Assembly: GCA_023078555.1 (NCBI GenBank)
Contig: CM041198.1
Coordinates: 9,781,836-9,845,835, forward strand
DNA: 64,000 bases
Origin: Ulva prolifera
Lineage: Eukaryota > Chlorophyta > Ulvophyceae > Ulvales > Ulvaceae
Reading direction: 5' to 3'
Under the pieces are notes generated by a model. It was not told the DNA's origin. It did no database searches and was given only the letters and a program-made list of their open reading frames with translations. This document shows, in pieces, positions 55,620 through 64,000 of this stretch. The translations under genes were made by a program, and so were the position numbers. The first letter of the stretch is position 1, and every line of letters starts with the position of its first letter.

Positions 55620-56037
55620 TCATTTAGCCTTGTTAACTTGCTTCTGATGTCTCGAGAGCAAATTTGCTGAAGCAGTGGCCCGTCGATAGCAGTGCAGACA
55701 GAGCTCCCACCGTCGCTGTGCGCAGGGATTGTCCCTGGGTCTGCAAATAGCGCAATGTTCACATTTACAGACCTGTCGACGTAGCTGTCCCCGATTCGAC
55801 CTAGTGTTCCCGCATTTCGTAGTGACCGCGTAAGGCTGCCACGTCATCTTGCCACCACCTGAATGATGTTCTCGCGTCAACAAAGCTCAGCTCGGGCGTC
55901 ATCTACGCACATCTGTGCGCAAACAAGGCGAAGTTTTTGATGAAAAACGTCAGGCGAGCGAGGCTGTAGGTTCATGTGAGATAATGCTCTGATTGAACGT
56001 TGTTGCAACTGGACTGTGTGCAGTGCTGTGGGGTGAG
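55620..56037. other. Short intergenic spacer between CFAP221 and the PLD6-like gene
   Basis: About 420 bases without coding motifs. It should hold the CFAP221 3' end and the promoter of the next gene. A weak repeat-like GGCGAGCGAGGC occurs near 55952. Confidence 0.45.
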
Positions 56038-57619
56038 ATGGGTCAGATCCTCACGAAACTGAAAGCGGTTGCGAGTCAGTCAGATCCCCAATTTATCTCA
56101 TCAAGTGGGAGTGGCCCGCTTGCGTCTTCCGAAGTTCTCTTTTTTCCCGACACAACCAACGTTTGCAAGAACTGGATCACAAACGGAGTGCGAGGCTACC
56201 CTGTTCACGACAATTCGATCCCTATTATCGTTATCAGACTGGCTGTAGACCGTACTGCGGACACGTTTGACCAAGAGATCTTGTGCTTGGCACATGCGTG
56301 GGTGGCACATGTGCTTGCACTGCAGCATGGTGCAACACGAATGCGTGTGACAGCTCGCGGGTACAAAAACACATTTCACTTCGCTGTGTATGCTGAATCT
56401 GTTGCTCGCAATTGTTTTGGATATCAGTCCTCCGATTGACTTTGATGTTCTCGTTGGACATTGTCGCCGGCGCTCCGTTCCGTCACCTTGACGCTGGACG
56501 CGAGTGGTTCAAGGTCGAATTGTGATCAGATTACATCAGATCTGATGTACAGCAGTAGCGGGTTGGTATACGTCATATCTCGCTGGAGGGATGTATTTAA
56601 CATGTGTTCATTTGCAGTCGTGTAGGTTCGGGAGCAATTGTAAGTATGCTCACCACGAGACGCCGTTCGCCAGGCTGCTACGGCACCTTCAATCAGCAAA
56701 CAGAAGCATGGACATTTGTGTCTTCACCATTACTAACAACATGATCCGTGACACCATCATTGCCCAGCACAGACGTGGCATCCGTGTTCGAATTGTCACA
56801 GACGACGAACAGGTTTGTACAATCACCTCTGATCCTGCTGCTGTTCCAGTTCTTGCACACCGGTCCGATCGCATGTCTCCGGTTGTGTGCCTGATCATGC
56901 ACAATTGCGTTACCATATGCTTGCGAAAGCTGCATTGATTGGTCCGATTGGACATGACTTGCATCTCAAGATGTGGTCCATGAGCATGAAGCGCTCATTT
57001 CTGCTATGCCACCTTCCTACCTCGCGATGGCCTTTTAGCATTGCATGTCAGCATGGCCGCAGATATCCTTTTGACCAAAATGAGTAGAGATATGCCGCAA
57101 TCCGCAGTCTGCCTCTGCAGGCTCATTCGAATGGCAGTGACATCTCAGAGCTGGTTCGCACAGGTACGCGCCCTGTGGCACTGCGCTTGTCAGTTTCCCA
57201 GCGGCTAAGCAAAGGCCCTTTGCTCAAACGCAGGCCTGGGGTCGAGGACCAGTGGCATCCAAGCCTAGCTGCTCACTAGCTGCACCACTCTGTGTCTTCT
57301 TTGCCAACCGCTGCATGGCACATGGGCACTCGCGACAAGATACAGATCCGTGATGCAGTCCACAGGAACACTCTTCAACCGAGCGTGGCAGTGTGCAGGC
57401 ATCCGTGTAGTCCACGACAGGTCCCAGTACCACATGCACCACAAATTCTGTATCATTGATGACAGCAAACTCTTGAACGGCAGCCTGAACTGGAGTGTAC
57501 AGGGGGTCCGCTCCAACCAGGAGAACGTGATGATCACGAATGACCCGGCACTTGTGCGACCGTTCCGTGCCGCCTTTGACAGCCTGTGGCGCAGCTATGC
57601 CCGCAATGTTGCTTCATGA
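56038..57619 (+). CDS. PLD6/mitoPLD (Zucchini)-like phosphodiesterase with CCCH finger
   Basis: Exons 56038-56187, 56618-56812, 57121-57163 and 57399-57619 are fully in phase: 202 residues. In the family this is a single-HKD phospholipase D enzyme, a dimer cleaving RNA or cardiolipin on the mitochondrial surface. Residues about 35-43 read SEVLFFPDT, as in human PLD6. Joining exons 1 and 2 creates CKNWITNGSCRFGSNCKYAH, a perfect C-x8-C-x5-C-x3-H zinc finger. Then come MDICVFTITNNMIRDTI, HRRGIRVRIVTDDEQ, GSDISELVRTGIRVVHD, the catalytic HHKFCIIDD (HxKxxxxD), LLNGSLNWSVQG and NQENVMIT. The 43-base third exon fits exactly where the human protein has its loop. The animal enzymes' N-terminal membrane anchor is absent. 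The start MGQILTKL instead fits an N-myristoylation pattern (G2, T at position 6 of the open frame). The substrate is not known. Confidence 0.92.
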
Positions 57620-58464
57620 TGTGATGTTGCGTTCCTTCGTCCCCGGTAACTGCATCTCATGCAGATCGCCTTGAGGAGAAGGTAGTGAGTGTCATGTGGG
57701 TGAGGTGCTAGTGTATCTGCCTGCGGCCCAGACATCCGCAGCCCGTCTTGGACACATTTTGCCTGAGCCTGTTGCACCGGTCCGTCATAGAGATGCCAAC
57801 GTGCATGATCGTATCCTGCAGACGGCTGCATGGGCTGACGTGGATGTGTCTGTATGGGAGTGGCAGCACGTGCAGGCTTGGTGGGTGCAGAATCAGTGCA
57901 CTCTGGTATTGAGACACCGCTTGTGCCAGGCCTGCATAATCTCGGCTTCCGGAACGGGCTTCCAGAATGTCACACAAGAATACTCGAGTGCTGTAACGCA
58001 GTGATGCAAATGAGTGGGGCAGCGCTTGTGTTGTTGTCTGGGCATTGGTCATGCCGCATTGCACTCGGATCTTTCTGGATGTGCTCCTTCAGTGTGATGC
58101 CCCCTTCCGAGCATGTGCTGCACCTACAGCTGCACAGCCCACCCGCATCCCCGCCGGGAGTTGCGAATGCGACCTGCGCTCCATCCCTCCGCACTGATGT
58201 CCTGCGCGCTATGTATGCTGTGCCTCGGCTTGTTTCAATGGTCCAGAATGCTCTCCCGGCCATTGGTGCTGACGCGGCGTTGGCAATGGCCCCACTGTGT
58301 GCAGTGATGGTCATGTGAGGATGTTATTGAACAGCGGCGGCCACAAGTGGAGCATCCGCTGCTGCACCGTCTGCTCGTGACCGTGGATGAGATGCTGAAT
58401 GCTACCTGACCCACCTCCTCCATGCTGAACTACCGTGGGTGTGTGCTGCAAGCACAAAGACGGG

Positions 58465-58481
58465 GAGGCAGGTAGCTCCGC
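58465..58481 (+). repeat. Dispersed repeat head, diverged core
   Basis: GAGGCAGGTAGCTCCGC differs from the common core at one base. It is followed by an A- and C-rich body to about 58640, as in other copies. Confidence 0.6.
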
Positions 58482-59605
58482 AGGATCGGCGTGCAATACA
58501 AGAACACCAACAGAGCAAACCCATGCCGCAGGCAGCACCCTACTCAGAAAATCGGCCGCGCGCAGTGCAGCAGCCCAACACCGGCACCATGCAACGTAGC
58601 CCCGCACAAGGAAGAGCCAACGCATCAAAGCCGCTGGGCCCATGGATACAACGTTCTAGAAGAGGCCCCCCATATACACACACATTCACCCACGCACCAG
58701 TTGAGCTCTAGCCGACATGCACACACGTCCACAGATTCACCTACCACAGCCGAGCCTGTGGTGGTAAAATCCCCGACTGGCCCGGCTTGGCCTGCTCCCG
58801 GCAGGGGGCTGCAGCTCCTGTGGGTGTCCGGTGGGGCTTGCAGCCGAGGGGTGGCGGTCTCTCGGCTCGTGTTCGGGCGCGCCGCTCCTGCACCCTCCTC
58901 ACGGACCTGCCCAGGATGGGGTCGCAGCTGACTGTACAGTACTGTTGATCGTGCATCGGTTGAAGTAATTATGCGAATGTGATGTGTGCACCCTTCCGCG
59001 CGCTGATGCCAATGCCCGTCTAGTTGAAGCCATGTTCGATTGGCTGTACACCCCGTGTCTGCATCCCTGTGCGATGCAGGCATTTCGTAAGCTGTGTCCT
59101 CGGCGCAAGAATCTTAAGCAGAGTCTGCTTTCGTACCGTCAGCTGCACACTGATATTCAGTTGAGCCGCCGGACAACTGTGCCTAATGGCCACAAAAAGA
59201 ACCATAGAGCGGTTAATATAGATCCATCTCAGCAGGGAGGGCGCTGACAAGGAGTCAAAGGCATGCAGCTCACCTTTGAGACAGACTTCAACATCGATAC
59301 TGGCAGTGGCTGAGGTGCTCAGCTCTACAAACACACTGCTGCTTGCATACCCAGCTGCCCATGTCGACACAGATTCTGCCTCACAATTGCAATGCTCAAC
59401 TGCAGCCTTAGCAACGGCTTCAACATGCAGATGCATTGAAGATTTGGCGAATGCAGTAGTGCTCTCAACTCCAAAGCATTCCTCCCGTGTGTTCTATGGG
59501 TTTGCGCTCCTCCTTTCACATTCAATGCTAGCTTATTGTGCCATTGCCTGCAAAAATCTGGGAGCAGTTGTGCAGTGAGTGATGGCTCCGCTACGGCAAC
59601 ATCAT

Positions 59606-59690
59606 TCGGCATATGTGGTCCCGTCAACTCGGAGTTGTCAATGTCTAATAGGATACGGCTCAGTAATTCAGATCTACTTGACTTTACATC
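59606..59690 (+). repeat. Second dispersed repeat, copy 3
   Basis: Runs CATATGTGGTCCCGTCAACT, CGGAGTTGTCAATGTC, then GGATACGGCTCAGTAATTCA. It matches the minus-strand copy at 27500-27573 closely, apart from a small gap or change before GGATACGG. Confidence 0.7.
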
Positions 59691-59910
59691 ATGGTTTGAA
59701 CTGACATGTGATACTCTAGAGTACCTAGCCAGTGCATAGAGCAAGAGACATATGTATGCGTGATCGGCGGGGTAGCCAGCAAATTCAAGACTGAGTGCTA
59801 TTGGGCGGGATCGTCTGCATCGCGGTGGTGTTGAGCGGCTGTTTGTTCGGCGTGGACTGATGGCGGTGGCTTTGGGTGTCTTGTACACGTGATCCCTGCA
59901 CGCGGTCCCC

Positions 59911-59927
59911 GCGGTGCAACCTGCCTC
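59911..59927 (-). repeat. Dispersed repeat head, minus strand
   Basis: Reverse complement reads GAGGCAGGTTGCACCGC, one base from the core, followed on that strand by GGGGACCGCGTGC. Confidence 0.55.
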
Positions 59928-60117
59928 GTCGTCCTGGCCAGGTAACAGGCCTGGTAACACGCGTCCATTACTTGTTGACAGCTACGTATACGCACAACTT
60001 GTTGTGTCAATCACAATGCTGACGACTGTTGTGCCAGGAACAGATGTCCACGCGTACGCGTCTCGAAGATTCTGTGCAGCGCGCCTGATGAGACCAGTGC
60101 TCTACAGTTGGGTTTTT

Positions 60118-60240
60118 TCTTGGCGGGAAAACCGATGCCAAACCCTTGTTTTGGTCGGGCTGCCCCCTCCAAGACGGTCGGTAGATGTCGGGGTTTCCCG
60201 CCAACGGTGTGGCAATCTGTCGGGGGTGTTCAAACCAAAT
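60118..60240. repeat. CGGGAAAACCGATG-containing repeat
   Basis: GGCGGGAAAACCGATG at about 60123, with GTCGGGGTTTCCCGCC downstream at about 60188, forms an imperfect inverted pair. The same motif recurs at 60858-60937. Confidence 0.5.
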
Positions 60241-60739
60241 TTCGGGGTCATTTGCATTACAGCATTTGCAAACTGGTTATTGCACGAAGTCTAATCAATT
60301 AAAGAATGGGTGCGGCACAACTCTGTGCGCATCTTTGAACTTGCAACTCGTAAAGTCGCTGTTCTTACAAGAGTCACATATCGTACAGTGCCACTGGTGA
60401 GAATTGTTGACCACGCCTTCGTTTTTGTCTTCTCCCGTTCACTAATTTGTGATCGTACTTCGTATTCCACCCATGAGAACTCAAGCTGGCGTGCGTGCAC
60501 TTTGGTATCAGACAACCTTTACCGAACGACAGAGCCATCCGCAGCTACTCTTTTCGAACAACTGGCTTCGTTCCTGTCTTTGTCAGCTGATGATGAAGCA
60601 TTATCATGATTATCATGATCAGCTGTGCGCTTGGGCACTCGGCCGGTTATGCAAACCCGAAGTTATGCAAGGTCATTCTCGCAACACTCAAGCAACAGGC
60701 AACACCGATGTCAGCAGTAGTTCATTCCGTTTAGTGTTC

Positions 60740-60945
60740 TTCTGGCCGGACCAGGCTCGACAAGCTGTCGGGACTCCCGAGTCTTGACCAGGCCCGCCGA
60801 GCTGTCGGAATTCTGTCGGGGTTCCCTGATTCCCGCCATGCCTCGGTGCCTTGGCTTGACGGGAAAACCGATGGCTCGCTTCGCTGGCCATCGGGTTTTT
60901 CGCCTTTTTTTCAATTTTTGTCGGGAAACCGATCGGTCTGTAGAG
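60740..60945. repeat. Inverted-repeat element just upstream of the phosphodiesterase gene
   Basis: GACGGGAAAACCGATGGC (60858 on) is followed after about ten bases by GGCCATCGGGTTTTTCGCC, which can fold back on it. A further TCGGGAAACCGATCGG lies at about 60921. Flanking CTGTCGGGACTCCCGAG-like palindromes extend the structure. It resembles a miniature inverted-repeat element or its remains and ends about 50 bases before the start codon. Confidence 0.5.
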
Positions 60946-60992
60946 CACTGGACGAGACGCTGCATGACGAGACGCTGCAAGCGCAATTTCTC

Positions 60993-62061
60993 ATGTTGGC
61001 ACCTCGTAGCGCGCAGAACCATACGTATTCACTTTGGCTGTGCCCAGCAGAGCATTCCAGCGAGTACGAATGCCTGGCAACCGAAATCAAGCACTGGGCT
61101 TCACACTTCAGCACTGCAGCATTCCCGCCTCACGTCACCTTGGCTGGCCACATCTTCGCCTCTCCAGAGCAAGCTATCGAACTGTCGCAGACTATCTGCT
61201 CCCAGACTAAGGTGGGGGCACTGTGTAGACACAGGACGTGAGGTGCCATGCACACAAATTCGGCACTCATGATCATGCAGGCCGATGTACAGCACTTGCT
61301 GACAGCTCTGATGCAAAGAGAATAAGTGGTGGATTGCAGATATGTCAGATTGCGCTAACTGGAGTACGGCACAGCCCTGGGGTGGTGTGGCTGGACTGTG
61401 CCATGGACGCCAATGGTGAGGCTAACGTCCATTTGGCGAACCACCTGCTGCAACGGCCTCCCATGCAAGCCTTGCCTCCTCTGCACATGTCCGTGCTGTA
61501 CGCGCAGTTACTTCCTGAAGATAGGTGTGCGTCAGTTCCACGCCCGTTAGTCCCTTGCATTGTAACAATCCATACGTGTGTTGTGAGACAGTATGCGCTT
61601 CCTGTCAGTCAGGCAAGGAGGCGCTGTACATGGGTTGCGGCGGCGTAGTTGGAATACGGTCCCAAACAAGGGTTTTCGACAGCTGCTGCTTACATTGTGA
61701 TCCCTGGCCAGCTGTGTGCACAAAGGCATGCATGTGTGGCCATGTGCAGTAACGTCCCATGCACGTATATCGGTCAGCAAGTGTTTTCAGCTGCTTCTAC
61801 ATTTCCGGGAGCAACAGAGAAGCCGCCCTTGACGCTTTATCACTGTAAAATTCATGCAGCGGAAGAGTTGCCAGAGATGTGTGGCACCGGCTGTTTGCCT
61901 CTGGTGGCGTCAGTGCCGGACGTGCAAATGAGCTGCCACCACTCTCACAGACAACCTTCAAATGTACGGCAGTTCAGCTGTGGCAGACGGACCTATCACC
62001 GGGACAAGATCAGACCCTCAGCACCTGGCGCCATATGAAGACCTTTTCCTTACCCTCTTGA
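60993..62061 (+). CDS. 2H-family cyclic phosphodiesterase
   Basis: Predicted to open cyclic nucleotide phosphates, as the plant CPDase does with ADP-ribose 1'',2''-cyclic phosphate from tRNA splicing. Exons 60993-61211, 61340-61524 and 61860-62061 join in phase to 201 residues. The plant enzyme is about 181. The N-terminus has HTYSLWLCPAEHSSEYECL. The two catalytic H-x-T/S motifs are FPPHVTLAG (about residue 47) and LPPLHMSVLYAQLL near the end of exon 2. The third exon gives GRVARDVWHRLF, then FKCTAVQLWQTD and LSTWRHMKTFSL, matching the LykT...W...FxL end of the family. The DR/DS residue at the second splice is built from AG plus C. The start ATG lies directly after a repeat; a start farther upstream within the repeat is open but unlikely. 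Confidence 0.88.
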
Positions 62062-64000
62062 CCTTTAAGGTCGTGGCTGTCACTTGCAGTCAGGGGTGAC
62101 TTTCGGCCTGTTTACGTGGCATGCTGCTTCTGCATCACTCGGGAACAGTCCCAGAACTGTACATGCTTCACCGCTTCTTTTAAAATTTTCGAATTTGATT
62201 TGCCAGCTGGCAAGATGGATGAGACGCACCATGCAGCAGCAGGCTGGAGTTGAAAGGTGGCTTAAGGGTGCATGTTTGCCGCATGAATACCTTGCACTTG
62301 TGCTTGGCTTCCGTATCAGACGTTATTCTTATATTCGCATATGATCTACAAGTGGCACTGGGGGGTTACATCACACTTTGCAGTCGCCTTCTGCTCAAAG
62401 CACTGGAGATGATGACTTCGCCTTCACTGGTATCGATCTTTTCCGAGCAACAGTTTTCTCTTCAGGACTGTAATAAAGACAACTCCATTACTATTCACTG
62501 TCTTGAATTCGTCTGTGTTGGCGTGTCAGGTACTCAGATCGACCCGGGTGAAAGATTCGAAGATCGCATCAATCCATGAATCTGGCCTGCTCTAGCCGTC
62601 CTCCCCATCAGCGCTGTAATCCTTGACAGAAATCTTCACGAATCATCATCAACACCTGAATATCTTCCTTTCGTTCACCTGGAATGCATGGAAAGGTCGA
62701 TCGCCAGTGAAGTTTGTGAATATGCCCCGGGGACCGCCCACAGCTGTGCCTGGGCGTCACGGCCACATGGCCTGAAGTCATGTGTTTTACGAAGTCAACG
62801 CTGGAGAGGCGGGTAGCACCACAGGAACAGCCCTGCACTGAAGCGCGGGCAGGCCACTTTGCATCCGCTGCCCAGAGTGGAATCACAGCAAGCCACCACA
62901 GCACAACACCACGCGCAAGCTGACAGCGCCTTACCATGCGCCCGGCAAGCACGAACACCCATGCGCTCGGACCCACATATACAGAACCACCTGTCCAGTA
63001 ATGCAGGCACACCCTCGCACGCCCACGCTGAGGGCATGCATGTGTCAGCCTAGGCTGCTACGTGCTGCCATAGCTGCCTTGTGGCGGCCATACCCTCGGC
63101 AGGTGAACTTTCACGTAACACTCACAGATGTGACCCTACATTGCCTGACCTGACAGACTCAGCCGTTCGTGACTGCACAGAATATATAAAGACCCCTCCA
63201 GGTGGGTGTCTCGCCGAGCCACCAGGGCCGTCGGCCTCAGCCCCCCAGGGGTAGACAGAACACAAACACGTACATCCGTTCTCCATCAGCGCACGGCTGG
63301 CCATCATAGCAGCCTCTGCAGGGCTTTGGAAATGCAGCGCAGGAACACTCTGTCTCAGCGAAAAAGCACCGGCCACAATCTGGCTGAGCCCCCGATCTAG
63401 ATGACCGAGTGCACAGTTGTGTGTTCCATGCATGGCACAGTGCATGGCACTGAAGTGTGACGGGTATCTGAGATTTGTTTTGTAGCATTGTGTTGCTGAA
63501 GGCCGGGTCGGTCTCATGCACAAAGTTCTGTACAGGATTCCATACGGCTGCACACTCGCGATCAAGACTGACATTCAGACCAGCAAGCCATGTGCAAAAT
63601 GCAGATTTGGACTGTGGCGGGAGCTACCTCATCACCTTGCTCACACATCAGCTAGGAGCTGTGACACTGGTCTCCCTGTCACAATGCCTGCTTGCAAGGC
63701 CATATCCGTGTATCAAGTTGGATGACCGACAAAATGTGTGCTCCAAGAGATGTAATGCTGCGGGGATCCTAGCAAACCAGGTAAGTGTTGAGCCAAGGTC
63801 TTACAGTACATCTGTAAAACCTTGCTTGGTCTGGCATGACGAGCGGCAGAAGAGACTGCAGACGTGCAGAGGACAGTCCCTCTGATCTTGGGGGTGACAA
63901 TGTGCACTAGAGCTCAACTGGTGTGGTGCCGATCTCAGGCAAGATGTACAGGTGTGCCTGCTCTTGGACTGCATGCGGGTGGTCATTTTCACTCCAAGTG
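62062..64000. other. 3' flank and unassigned end of window
   Basis: No gene recognised. A dispersed-repeat head variant GAGGCGGGTAGCACCAC lies at 62805-62821 (+), followed by a C/A-rich body to about 63050. The last part (63480-63890, +) has open frames ending at a GTAAGTG donor-like site near 63780 and could be an exon of a gene leaving the window, but carries no motif. Confidence 0.35.

Larger units (their letters stand above)
57620..60992. other. Intergenic region with several repeats, no gene recognised
   Basis: Frames up to about 210 codons (minus strand, 59325-59960) have no motif. The stretch carries the dispersed-repeat heads at 58465-58481 (+) and 59911-59927 (-), the second repeat family at 59606-59690, and two hairpin-forming CGGGAAAACCGATG segments. 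Confidence 0.45.

Overview
The window is nuclear DNA of a flagellated eukaryote, most likely a green alga. The evidence is spliceosomal introns with TGCAG-type acceptors, several cilium genes (RSP23, CFAP221, a FAM161-like protein, a NIMA-related kinase) and a plant-like 2H cyclic phosphodiesterase. I cannot name the species. Gene boundaries were read by eye from splice sites, reading phase and protein motifs. Where phases are quoted, the junctions were checked for frame.

Layout. 1-1290: nested GC-rich dispersed repeats with an AC microsatellite. 1742-4330 (-): RSP23-type radial spoke protein with three NDK domains, DPY-30 and IQ. About 4700-11616 (+): FAM161-like protein; the exons from 8740 on are well defined and the upstream exons are tentative. 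12512-12950 (+): decayed STE20-type kinase fragment. 13576-14373 (+): intronless Qa-SNARE. 14848-16756 (-): HDHD5/CECR5-like HAD protein. 17089-17817 (-): unrecognised open frame. About 17864-18866 (+): RNA 5'-triphosphatase of the capping type. 20202-20850: another dispersed repeat. About 22015-23095 (+): PAN/Apple-like protein. 23100-30470: gene-poor. 30471-37689 (+): NEK kinase whose frame-consistent exons run on through a TPRG-repeat region into a C-terminal CAP-Gly domain. 39814-40664 (+): small one-pass membrane protein. About 42466-49199 (+): BLM/SGS1-like RecQ helicase. 50930-51660: repeats. 52041-55619 (+): CFAP221 (PCDP1). 56038-57619 (+): mitoPLD/PLD6-like nuclease with a CCCH finger. 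60993-62061 (+): 2H cyclic phosphodiesterase. 62062-64000: no gene recognised.

Together, RSP23 (radial spoke), CFAP221 (central pair), the FAM161-like protein and the NEK/CAP-Gly protein point to ciliary or microtubule work. The others serve general functions: vesicle fusion, capping, DNA repair, phosphodiester chemistry. The strongest unusual points are the kinase/CAP-Gly architecture, the three-NDK RSP23, the CCCH finger of the PLD6 homologue that appears only when two exons are joined, a donor-site consensus with pyrimidine at +4, and two dispersed repeat families.
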